This document shows positions 1 through 7,121 of a stretch of DNA of 10,631 nt, one piece after another. The position numbers were made by a program, and so were the translations under genes. A model generated the notes under the pieces. That model was given only the letters and a program-made list of their open reading frames with translations. It did no database searches and had not been told where the DNA came from. This DNA is from Eggerthellales bacterium UBA948 (GTDB taxonomy: Bacteria > Actinomycetota > Coriobacteriia > Coriobacteriales > UBA8131). The stretch's first letter is position 1; each line of letters opens with the position of its first letter. The DNA lies in NCBI GenBank assembly GCA_002293265.1, contig DBCW01000073.1, positions 24,025 to 34,655 of the forward strand, read 5' to 3'.

Positions 1-1113
1 TTATCATATCTCGCTCAAGCCTACGTGGTAGATGAAGGGGAGAGAAAAACAGAAGCCAGCAAGACTGAGATTTGTTTTGAACGATTGACTAAGCTATCAA
101 GGTACCTTTTTGAGCAAGGTGCATGCGATCAAAGTCAGTTAATGCTTGAGCTGGCAGGAACACTGCTTGCTCGAGAAGATGCAGAAGAAGTTTTGGCCAA
201 GCCGCAAGAAAAATCTTTAAAAAAAGAAATGGGGGCAGAAGAGCAATCGTCACATAAGCCTCAAACAAAGACAATTGAAGAAGCGAGCGAAAGCAAAACA
301 GATAAACCCAAAAACGTAAACATCCCAGTCTTAGGCTCAGCACAAGAAAAGCAGATTCAACCCATAGTTATACGCTTGTTTGGTGACTTTGAAGTTTTAG
401 CTGCCGGTCGCCAAATCGAGGGCAAAGATCTGCACCGCCAAAAAGTCAGGGTACTTTTGATACATTTAGCCTTGAATATGGGTAGAGGTATTTCTCGCGA
501 TCTGCTCATGGAACAGATTTGGCCCGAGAAAGACTATCTTCATGCCAAAGATAATTTTTACTCCACATGGTCAAAGCTCACACATCTGTTATCAAAAAGC
601 GGTAGAAATTGTCCGTATCTTTCGAACAACAGAGGAATTTGTAAGCTGGAAAACGCTTATGTTAAGACCGACGTAAGCGAGTTTGAGCAGTTGTCCAGGG
701 CAATATTATTCAAGAAAGGTTCTGTTGACGAGAGGATAGAAGCTATATATCGCATAGAGCAGATTTACCGAGGCGATATATTGTCAGGCTGCAATCTTGG
801 ATCATACATTAGTTTTGCCCAACAAAAGTATCGCTCACTTCTTGTTGACGTAATGTTGGAAGCCTCAAGACTGTTTTCTGAAGAAAGAAACGATGTTAAT
901 GCTGTGTGGTTTGCTCGAAAAGCATTTGACACAGACTCCGGTCGTGAAGATGTGTATCGAGTTTTGATGTCGGTGCAAGATAGAGCAGGCCAACGCACGT
1001 CAGCTTTGCAGACATACTTTGATTGTAAAAGATATTTGAGTGAAGAATTAGGCATACTTCCATCGCAAAAAACAATGGATTTATATCAAGATCTGATTTT
1101 AGACAGAAGATAA
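1..1113 (+). CDS. C-terminal part of a transcriptional regulator with winged-helix and BTAD modules (5' end outside window)
   Basis: The reading frame is open from base 1, so the GTG at 25 is probably not the real start and the protein extends left of the window; 370 residues are visible. Numbering from the GTG, residues 15-58 look like TPR-type helices, 60-112 form a Lys/Glu-rich polar linker, 114-212 resemble the winged-helix DNA-binding domain of SARP/OmpR-type regulators (RLFGDFEVLAAGR, then a helix rich in LLIHLAL and the segment LLMEQIWPE), and 213-362 match the bacterial transcriptional activator domain (YRGDILSG, a run of helices, then ARKAFDTDSGREDVYRVLM and LSEELGILPS). In classical SARPs this pair of domains is N-terminal; here it closes the protein. 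Family knowledge suggests transcriptional activation by DNA binding; its targets and signal cannot be read here. It ends 117 bases before secA, with no convincing terminator between. The domain call is good; the whole-protein architecture is unknown. Confidence 0.8.
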   Translation, partial: LSYLAQAYVVDEGERKTEASKTEICFERLTKLSRYLFEQGACDQSQLMLELAGTLLAREDAEEVLAKPQEKSLKKEMGAEEQSSHKPQTKTIEEASESKTDKPKNVNIPVLGSAQEKQIQPIVIRLFGDFEVLAAGRQIEGKDLHRQKVRVLLIHLALNMGRGISRDLLMEQIWPEKDYLHAKDNFYSTWSKLTHLLSKSGRNCPYLSNNRGICKLENAYVKTDVSEFEQLSRAILFKKGSVDERIEAIYRIEQIYRGDILSGCNLGSYISFAQQKYRSLLVDVMLEASRLFSEERNDVNAVWFARKAFDTDSGREDVYRVLMSVQDRAGQRTSALQTYFDCKRYLSEELGILPSQKTMDLYQDLILDRR

Positions 1114-1172
1114 GCGCGTACAAAAATCTATAAATAAAACGAACAGTTAACCATACCTCGACCACGAAGCCA

Positions 1173-1208
1173 CTATGATAAAGTATCATGTCATAGGGTA
1201 AATATGAC
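1173..1208 (+). repeat. Overlapping inverted repeats in the secA leader
   Basis: Three inverted repeats share the same bases. CTATGA (1173-1178) pairs with TCATAG (1191-1196) across 12 bases. Inside it, ATGATA (1175-1180) pairs with TATCAT (1184-1189) across 3 bases. GTCATA (1190-1195) can instead pair with TATGAC (1203-1208). The first and third pairings compete for TCATA at 1191-1195. Candidate roles are a dimeric repressor site or a weak alternative RNA structure controlling secA. The stems are short and AT-rich, so RNA folding alone may be unstable. TATGAT at 1174-1179 also resembles a -10 box, but I see no matching -35 hexamer at normal spacing. Confidence 0.45.
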
Positions 1209-1230
1209 CAACGTAAAGAAGGCAGCTTAA
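1204..1230 (+). CDS. Possible 8-codon leader ORF abutting secA
   Basis: An ATG at 1204 opens a frame reading MTNVKKAA and stops at TAA 1228-1230, directly before the secA ATG at 1231. AGGG at 1195-1198 lies 5 bases upstream and could act as its ribosome site; that AGGG overlaps the inverted repeats of the leader. The secA ribosome site AGAAGG (1217-1222) lies inside this ORF, so translation of the leader would pass over it and could couple to secA initiation. An ORF this short arises easily by chance, and only the exact abutment and the SD-like AGGG support it. Confidence 0.25.
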   Translation: MTNVKKAA

Positions 1231-3987
1231 ATGGCAAATTTCTTTTCTAAACTCCTATCGACCGGAGAGGGCAAACAACTAAAAGCCTTTGGGGCGATAG
1301 TCAACAGAGTTAATGAATTTGAAGATGATATACAAAAAAAGACCGACGACGAATTGCTGGCTCAAACGCAACTATTTAAAGACCGTTTTGATAATGGTGA
1401 GAAGCTGGACAGTTTGCTTCCTGAGGCATTTGCAACCGTTCGTGAGGCAGGCATTCGCACTTTAGGTATGCGCCACTTTGACGTGCAGCTTATAGGCGGC
1501 ATGGCTTTAAACGCCGGTCAGATTGCAGAGATGAAAACCGGTGAGGGTAAGACACTCGTGTCAACTTTGGCCGGATATCTAAATGCACTGACAGGTAAAG
1601 GTGTCCACGTAGTTACAGTCAACGATTATTTAGCAAAGCGCGATAGCGAGTGGATGGGTCGTATCTATCGCTTCCTTGGCATGGAAGTTGGTTTGATACA
1701 AAACGGTACCCATAACCCTGCGCTTCGCATTCCGGCATATCTTGCCGATGTTACCTATGGCACAAATTCGGAGTTTGGTTTTGATTATCTTCGAGACAAT
1801 ATGGTCACACGTCCCAGCGACAGGGTGCAGCGCGGTCATGCCTTTGCCATTGTGGATGAGGTTGACTCCATCCTAATCGACGAGGCACGTACTCCACTTA
1901 TCATATCCGGTGCCGGCACTAAGGCTGCTGACACATACAACAAGTTTGCCCGCGCAATTGCAAATATGCGCAGTGGTGTAGACTTTGAGATGGACGAGGC
2001 GAAAAAGACTATTTTTGCTACCGAAGCCGGTTTGCATAAGATGGAAGTCTTACTCAGCATTGACGATCTTTACGGTGATCCTTCAGGCATGCTCGTAAAC
2101 CATCTTCAACAAGCATTGCGTGCTCAATTCCTGTTCAAAAAAGATGTTGACTATGTTGTTGTGGACGGCGAAGTTAAGATCGTTGACGAGTTTACCGGAC
2201 GCATTATGGAGGGTCGTCGTTACTCTGAGGGTCTTCATCAGGCATTAGAAGCTAAAGAGCGCGTATTGATCCAAGAGGAAAATCAAACGCTTGCTACCAT
2301 TACGCTGCAAAACTACTTCCGCTTATACAAAAAGCTTTCCGGTATGACCGGTACTGCCATGACAGAGGATTCTGAGTTTAGGCAGATTTACAAACTCCCG
2401 GTAATGGCAATACCACCAAACAAACCAATAGCTCGCCAAGATCTAAATGATCTGGTGTATCGCAATATTGACATAAAGTTTTCGGCTGTTGCAGACGATG
2501 TTGCTGCTCGTCATAAAGCCGGGCAACCCTCGCTTGTGGGTACGGTGTCTATCGAGAGTTCCGAGAGACTTTCTCGCTTACTGGATAAACGCGGTATTCC
2601 TCACGAAGTGCTTAATGCCAAGCATCATGAGCGTGAGGCTCACATCATTGCTCAAGCCGGGCGCAGTGGTGCTGTAACGATAGCAACAAACATGGCCGGC
2701 CGCGGTACAGACATTCTTTTAGGAGGAAACCCGGAGTTTTTGGCGGAAGAGATTTTGGTAAACAAGGGTATCGACTTAGAAGAAGTGACCGACAAGCAAC
2801 TTGCGGATGCTAAATATGAGGCCGAGGCAATATGTGCAGGTGAGCACGAAAATGTTATTAAGGCCGGAGGACTTGCGGTAATTGGCACCGAAAGACATGA
2901 GGCCAGACGTATCGACAATCAGCTTCGCGGACGTTCAGGACGTCAGGGTGACCCCGGTGTTACGCAGTTCTATCTATCGCTGGAAGACGATCTTATGCGG
3001 CTGTTTGGTGGTAACAGGATGGCAAGAGTTGGCGCATTGATGGATCGTACTGATATGCCGGAAGACATGCCTATTGACTCCGGCATGGTCTCAAAAGCAA
3101 TAGAATCTGCTCAACGGCAAGTGGAGTCGATGCATTTTGACTCTCGTAAACAAGTGCTTGAATATGACGATGTCATGAATCGTCAGCGTGAAGCGATCTA
3201 TGGCGAGCGCAACGCGATCTTGGATGGCAAGGACATTCACCAGCGCGCTTTAGATATTATGCAAAAGACCGTAGAGGGTGCTGTCTCAGAGTATTGCGCA
3301 ACGGTTCGTGATGATTGGGATTTAGAAGGTCTTCAGCTTTGGCTTACTGAGCTTACAGGTGATGAAGATTTCAAGGTTGAGTCTCTCATTGGAGACAGTG
3401 ATGATCCAACCGAGCTTGCCGAAGATCTGTTTAAACATCTGGAAGAAATACTTACGCAAAAAGAAGAGACTATTGGCGAAGATGATCTGCGCAAACTGGA
3501 ATCACAGGTCATGCTGCGCATCATGGACACTCGCTGGATGAATCATCTTCAAGAGATGGACTACCTTAAGTCGGGTATTGGACTACGTGCTTTTGGTCAA
3601 AGAGATCCACTTACCGAGTATAAGAACGAAGCCCACATGGCTTTTGGCGAGTTGCGCGACTCCATGTTTGAGGACTACTTACGCACTCTTTTACGCATCA
3701 ATATTGTTGTGCAGGCTTCCCAGCCTGAGCAGCTAAATACGGCAAAATATTCCGGTCCTTCTGAGGATGTGCCTTCTTTGATGTCTGAGGCACGACGTGA
3801 GGCCGACAGACAGCGTGCAGTATCTGTGACCGGTTCGGACGGAACGCCACTAAGACAGGCTCCGACAAAGACTGCTACCATAACAAAAGACAAGGATGAC
3901 CCTTTCGCCAATGTAGGGAGAAATGATCTGTGTCCGTGTGGCTCCGGCAAGAAGTATAAAAAATGTCATGGTGCAAATGCCGGTTAA
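1231..3987 (+). CDS. secA: Preprotein translocase ATPase SecA
   Basis: SecA is the cytosolic ATP-driven motor that pushes unfolded preproteins through the SecYEG channel. The 918-residue product is full length (bacterial SecA proteins are usually 800-950). Visible landmarks are Walker A MKTGEGKT (101-108), the DEAD-like Walker B VDEVD followed by IDEARTPLIISG (208-227), GMTGTAMTEDSEF in the preprotein-crosslinking/motor region, the helicase motifs TNMAGRGTDI and QLRGRSGRQGDPG, and a C-terminal SEC-C zinc motif with C901, C903, C912 and H913. The zinc motif is used by many SecAs to bind SecB or ribosomes. The ATG at 1231 is supported by AGAAGG (1217-1222) 8 bases upstream and by the family-typical N-terminus. 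A single canonical SecA with no sign of truncation; identity is essentially certain. Leader inverted repeats and a tiny ORF precede it and may regulate it. prfB follows after 49 bases. Confidence 0.98.
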   Translation: MANFFSKLLSTGEGKQLKAFGAIVNRVNEFEDDIQKKTDDELLAQTQLFKDRFDNGEKLDSLLPEAFATVREAGIRTLGMRHFDVQLIGGMALNAGQIAEMKTGEGKTLVSTLAGYLNALTGKGVHVVTVNDYLAKRDSEWMGRIYRFLGMEVGLIQNGTHNPALRIPAYLADVTYGTNSEFGFDYLRDNMVTRPSDRVQRGHAFAIVDEVDSILIDEARTPLIISGAGTKAADTYNKFARAIANMRSGVDFEMDEAKKTIFATEAGLHKMEVLLSIDDLYGDPSGMLVNHLQQALRAQFLFKKDVDYVVVDGEVKIVDEFTGRIMEGRRYSEGLHQALEAKERVLIQEENQTLATITLQNYFRLYKKLSGMTGTAMTEDSEFRQIYKLPVMAIPPNKPIARQDLNDLVYRNIDIKFSAVADDVAARHKAGQPSLVGTVSIESSERLSRLLDKRGIPHEVLNAKHHEREAHIIAQAGRSGAVTIATNMAGRGTDILLGGNPEFLAEEILVNKGIDLEEVTDKQLADAKYEAEAICAGEHENVIKAGGLAVIGTERHEARRIDNQLRGRSGRQGDPGVTQFYLSLEDDLMRLFGGNRMARVGALMDRTDMPEDMPIDSGMVSKAIESAQRQVESMHFDSRKQVLEYDDVMNRQREAIYGERNAILDGKDIHQRALDIMQKTVEGAVSEYCATVRDDWDLEGLQLWLTELTGDEDFKVESLIGDSDDPTELAEDLFKHLEEILTQKEETIGEDDLRKLESQVMLRIMDTRWMNHLQEMDYLKSGIGLRAFGQRDPLTEYKNEAHMAFGELRDSMFEDYLRTLLRINIVVQASQPEQLNTAKYSGPSEDVPSLMSEARREADRQRAVSVTGSDGTPLRQAPTKTATITKDKDDPFANVGRNDLCPCGSGKKYKKCHGANAG

Positions 3988-4036
3988 ACTGAATAATGAG
4001 AGAATACGATTTTTGGTACTAGGATAAAGCGAGAGC

Positions 4037-5149
4037 ATGGAAGACCTTTCAGCGCAAATACATGAGTCAGAGACAAGATTGGTGCAGGTAAAGCAATACT
4101 TGCATATAGATAAAAGGCGACTTGAACTACTCGAACTGGAAAAAACTTTTGCTGAACCCGGGTTTTGGGATGATCAACAACGTGCGACAGCGCTTTCTAA
4201 ACAGGCATCAGATATCAGATCTGATATCGAGGACTACGAGTCTGCTTTAGCTCTTTACAATGATGCTGTTGCTGCTGATGAGCTGGCAAAAGCCGAAGAC
4301 GATGATACCTTGTTTACTGAAGCGTCTATGGCTCTTGAGGATCTGAGACAAAGGATTGACACTTTAGAACTTGCGTCGTGGTTTACAAACGATCTGGATC
4401 ACGGTGACGCAATCATCTCGATAAACCCCGGGCAAGGTGGTTTGGAAGCCCAGGATTGGGCGGAGATGTTATTTAAGATGTACACGCGTTATGGGCAGCG
4501 GCACGGTTGGAAAGTTGAAGTCTTAGATGCTCCGACAGGCGAGGTGATCGGTATCGATCATGCAACTTTTATTGTCTCCGGTCGCAACGCTTACGGCATG
4601 TTAGCAGCAGAGCACGGTACACATAGACTCGTGCGCATTTCCCCGACCGATGAAAAGAAACGACGTCAAACAACTTTTGCCGGTGTAGAAGTACTGCCTG
4701 TACTTCCGGATGACATCGAGATCGATATCAATCAAAATGATCTGCGCATAGATGTTTATAGATCCTCCGGACCGGGTGGTCAAAGTGTGAATACGACCGA
4801 TTCGGCGGTTCGTATCACACATTTACCTACCAATACTGTTGTAACATGTCAAAATGAGAAGTCTCAACTCCAGAATAAAGAATCGGCTATGAAGATACTG
4901 CGTTCCAGACTCTATGAGATGGAACAAGCTAAACGTGAGGCTGAACTGGAAACGCTGCGAGGTCCAAAACAAGAGGCCTCGTGGGGCAACCAGATCAGGA
5001 ACTATGTGCTTTACCCATACCAAATGGTAAAAGATGTCAGAACCGGTGAAGAGACCGGCAATGTGGATGGGGTACTAGATGGAGACTTAGACAGATTTAT
5101 AGTTGCTTTTCTGAGAATGAAAGCATCAGGTAATAAAACATCCGGATGA
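4037..5149 (+). CDS. prfB: Peptide chain release factor 2, with SPT in place of SPF
   Basis: RF2 reads UAA and UGA stop codons in the ribosomal A site and triggers release of the finished peptide. The 370-residue protein has the RF2-type N-terminal helical domain (AEPGFWDDQQRA, 39-50), NPGQGGLEAQDWAEMLFKMY (130-149), the catalytic GGQ at 247-249 within RSSGPGGQSVNTTDSAVR, and a C-terminal basic domain. The codon-recognition tripeptide, normally Ser-Pro-Phe, reads Ser-Pro-Thr at 202-204 (codons TCC CCG ACC, 4640-4648); the flanks LVRI and RRQTTFAGVEVLP leave no doubt about the alignment. The frame is uninterrupted: at the place where many prfB genes carry CTT TGA C, this one reads TAC TTG CAT (4097-4105), so the usual +1 frameshift autoregulation is absent. 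SD support for the ATG is weak (AGGA at 4021-4024, 12 bases away, or GAGAG at 4031-4035). RF1 is excluded by the N-terminal domain and by SP rather than PxT. Confidence 0.96.
   Translation: MEDLSAQIHESETRLVQVKQYLHIDKRRLELLELEKTFAEPGFWDDQQRATALSKQASDIRSDIEDYESALALYNDAVAADELAKAEDDDTLFTEASMALEDLRQRIDTLELASWFTNDLDHGDAIISINPGQGGLEAQDWAEMLFKMYTRYGQRHGWKVEVLDAPTGEVIGIDHATFIVSGRNAYGMLAAEHGTHRLVRISPTDEKKRRQTTFAGVEVLPVLPDDIEIDINQNDLRIDVYRSSGPGGQSVNTTDSAVRITHLPTNTVVTCQNEKSQLQNKESAMKILRSRLYEMEQAKREAELETLRGPKQEASWGNQIRNYVLYPYQMVKDVRTGEETGNVDGVLDGDLDRFIVAFLRMKASGNKTSG
4211..4228. repeat. Perfect 18-bp palindrome inside prfB
   Basis: GATATCAGATCTGATATC is fully self-complementary. It lies in codons for Ser-Asp-Ile-Arg-Ser-Asp-Ile, so a repeated SDI triplet explains part of the symmetry, although the two Ser codons differ (TCA, TCT). 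It has no loop, so it would be a protein-binding site or a DNA cruciform rather than an RNA hairpin. Function unknown; it could be coincidence. Confidence 0.5.
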
Positions 5150-5213
5150 TTACAACAAAAATCATATAAGATTAGCTGCAATATTCATAAAGGTAAGAGA
5201 GGATGCCCTAAAA

Positions 5214-6095
5214 ATGAGCTTTGATCGAGCGGCAATTGAGCAAAAAGCGATGCGCATGCGAGCTGATATTCTCAAAATGATCACACTGGCAAAGAGCGGA
5301 CACCCCGGAGGGTCGCTTTCGTCAGTAGAGATCATGGCCACTTTGTTTTTTGGTGATGTTATGAGTTATAGGATCGATGAACCAAAATGGCATGGTCGCG
5401 ACAGATTTGTACTCAGCAAAGGTCATGTTGCACCGGTGTTATATACATCGTTGGCGCATGCCGGGTGTTTTGATATGACAGAGTTGGCAACTCTGCGAAA
5501 GATGAAGTCACGTCTGCAAGGTCATCCCGATCACTTAGCATTGCCTCACATTGAAGTATCAACAGGCTCCCTCGGGCAAGGGTTATCAATTGCTGCCGGT
5601 ATCGCATACGGACTGCGTACCGAAGAAAAAGGCAATCAAAAAGTTTATGTTTTGCTGGGTGACGGCGAACTGCAGGAAGGACAAGTGTGGGAGGCAGCGA
5701 TGTTTGCTGCTCATGCAAAGCTAGACAATCTCATCGCCATTATCGATCATAATGATCTGCAAATTGACGGACATTTGGATGAGGTAGTTTCGCTTGGTAA
5801 CATTGCCGATAAGTTCAAAGCATTTGGGTTTGAGGTAATTGAGTGTGACGGGCATGACGTTAATGCTCTAAAACAGGCGTTTGATGATGCAGCCAATATA
5901 AAAGACTGTCCTTGTGCAATAGTTGCACATACCACAAAAGGTAAAGGTGTTAAGTTTATGGAAAACGAGGCCGGGTGGCACGGAAAAGCTCCAAGTGATG
6001 AGCTTTGCGACCTTGCATTAAACGAATTGGATATTGTTACTTGCAACTCAGACAGCGCAAGCAAAAGTGCTTCGCTTGATGAGGGGGTGCGCTAA
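5214..6095 (+). CDS. Transketolase, N-terminal (TPP-binding) subunit
   Basis: This is the N-terminal half of a split transketolase, the thiamine-diphosphate enzyme that moves two-carbon units between sugar phosphates in the non-oxidative pentose phosphate pathway. The 293 residues carry the TPP and substrate motifs: KSGHPGGSLSSVE with H30, VLSKGHVAP with H71, STGSLGQGLS (117-125), and the TPP/metal motif GDG at 149-151 continuing to IDHND with N180. TKGKGVKFME (241-250) and the WHGKAP segment (255-260) are typical of the family. The ATG has the ribosome site GAGAGGA (5197-5203) 10 bases upstream. The last residues (about 275-293) are Ser-rich and look like a loose tail. It cannot act alone: the pyrimidine-binding half is encoded by the next gene, with the TAA stop and ATG start sharing one base (TAATG), so equal, coupled synthesis is expected. 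Split transketolases of this kind are common in bacteria and archaea. Confidence 0.95.
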   Translation: MSFDRAAIEQKAMRMRADILKMITLAKSGHPGGSLSSVEIMATLFFGDVMSYRIDEPKWHGRDRFVLSKGHVAPVLYTSLAHAGCFDMTELATLRKMKSRLQGHPDHLALPHIEVSTGSLGQGLSIAAGIAYGLRTEEKGNQKVYVLLGDGELQEGQVWEAAMFAAHAKLDNLIAIIDHNDLQIDGHLDEVVSLGNIADKFKAFGFEVIECDGHDVNALKQAFDDAANIKDCPCAIVAHTTKGKGVKFMENEAGWHGKAPSDELCDLALNELDIVTCNSDSASKSASLDEGVR

Positions 6096-7027
6096 TGTCT
6101 GACAAAAAGGCAACAAGAGCTGCATACGGCGAGACTTTAGTCGAGCTAATGAATGAGGGCGTGGATGTATATGCCGTGGATGCAGATCTCTCGGGTTCTA
6201 CGACAACGGCAAAACTGGGTAAGGCAGACAGCAAGCGCTTGATAAATGTTGGTATTGCTGAGCAAAATATGATTGGCGTAGCTGCAGGACTCTCGCTTAC
6301 TGATAAAGTTGTGTTCACCGGTTCTTTTGCAGTGTTTGGCACCGGTCGCGTTTATGATCAGATACGAAACACCGTTTGTTACGGCAAACTTAATGTCAAG
6401 ATCGCCCCCACTCATGCAGGTATCAGCGTGGGTGCAGATGGTGGAAGCCATCAAATGATCGAAGACATTGCGCTCATGAGAGTGCTGCCAAATATGCGTG
6501 TCTTGGTTCCTGCGGATTATCGCTCGGCAAAGGCTGCAATACGCATAGCTGCAAAAGTGGACGGGCCGGTGTACATCCGTATGGGTCGTGCAGACGTTAA
6601 GCAGATTGACTCTGATACCGGCGAGTTGGATCTGGGCAAGGCACGTGTGCTTCGTAGAGGCAGTGATGTTACTATCGTAGCTTGCGGCGTTGAGGTTGGG
6701 CAAGCTCTCACGGCTGCAGAAATGCTGGAAGAAAAAGGAATATCTGCAGAAATAATCGATGCATTCTCGATAAAACCACTTGATGAACAAACCATACTTA
6801 ACTCGGCAAAGAAGACAGGATATGTAATCACTGCCGAAGAGCACTCGATTATTGGCGGACTTGGCGAGGCGGTAAGCGCGTTAATGTCTGAGCATCCAAA
6901 GCTACTAACAAAACCGCTTAAAAGAATAGGTGTCAATGACCGCTTTGGTACTTCCGGTGAGTTTGATGAGCTGTTTAGAGAATATGGTCTTGATGCACAG
7001 TCGATTTGCGATGTTGTGGTACAATAA
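6095..7027 (+). CDS. Transketolase, C-terminal (pyrimidine-binding) subunit
   Basis: This is the partner of the preceding gene and completes the transketolase active site at the subunit interface. The 310 residues contain the pyrimidine-binding domain with the catalytic glutamate E56 in NVGIAEQNMIGVAAGLSL, then FTGSFAVFGTGRVYDQIRN (74-92), KIAPTHAGISVGADGGSHQ (102-120) and VLVPADYRSAK, followed by the C-terminal transketolase domain from about residue 180 (VTIVACGVEVGQAL, ITAEEHSIIGGLGEAVS). Length and motifs are normal for the separate C-terminal subunit. GAGGGGG at 6081-6087 is a strong ribosome site 7 bases before the ATG and lies inside the upstream gene, consistent with translational coupling. 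1-deoxyxylulose-5-phosphate synthase shares this fold, but the paired N-half with GSLGQGLS and the subunit lengths fit split transketolase better. Confidence 0.95.
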   Translation: MSDKKATRAAYGETLVELMNEGVDVYAVDADLSGSTTTAKLGKADSKRLINVGIAEQNMIGVAAGLSLTDKVVFTGSFAVFGTGRVYDQIRNTVCYGKLNVKIAPTHAGISVGADGGSHQMIEDIALMRVLPNMRVLVPADYRSAKAAIRIAAKVDGPVYIRMGRADVKQIDSDTGELDLGKARVLRRGSDVTIVACGVEVGQALTAAEMLEEKGISAEIIDAFSIKPLDEQTILNSAKKTGYVITAEEHSIIGGLGEAVSALMSEHPKLLTKPLKRIGVNDRFGTSGEFDELFREYGLDAQSICDVVVQ

Positions 7028-7045
7028 AGTATCTTTGTGCAGGAA

Positions 7046-7075
7046 TTGTGAAGAACAGAATTGGCATCTTATCAT
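7046..7075 (+). promoter_or_regulatory. Weak candidate promoter before ftsE
   Basis: TTGTGA (7046-7051) and TATCAT (7070-7075) are separated by 18 bases and match the -35 and -10 consensus at 4 of 6 and 5 of 6 positions. Transcription would start near 7082, giving a leader of about 40 bases for ftsE. The 94-base gap before ftsE is the largest between two genes downstream of secA, which makes a promoter here sensible, but matches this weak are common by chance. Confidence 0.25.
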
Positions 7076-7121
7076 CACAATAGACATGAAGCACTTTGCT
7101 CCCGCATAAACTGCTGATTAA

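Noticed and set aside
1129..1135. TATAAAT as a -10 box for secA
   Set aside because: No -35-like hexamer stands at 16-18 bases upstream; AT-rich matches like this are common.
5146..5165. ATGATT/AATCAT inverted repeat after prfB as a possible terminator
   Set aside because: Only 6 AT-rich pairs with no U-run after it; this is chance-level and would not terminate transcription.
5203..5211. ATG CCC TAA mini-ORF just before the transketolase N-subunit gene
   Set aside because: Two codons overlapping the ribosome site; no evidence of function.
5479..5495. CAGAGTT-GGC-AACTCTG hairpin in the transketolase N-subunit gene
   Set aside because: A 7-bp stem is expected about once in a window of this size and nothing else supports a role.
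6146..6844. A 232-codon open frame on the minus strand across the transketolase C-subunit gene
   Set aside because: The strongly supported + strand transketolase gene covers it completely; the minus-strand translation is rich in Cys and His with no recognisable domain, and no ribosome site supports it.
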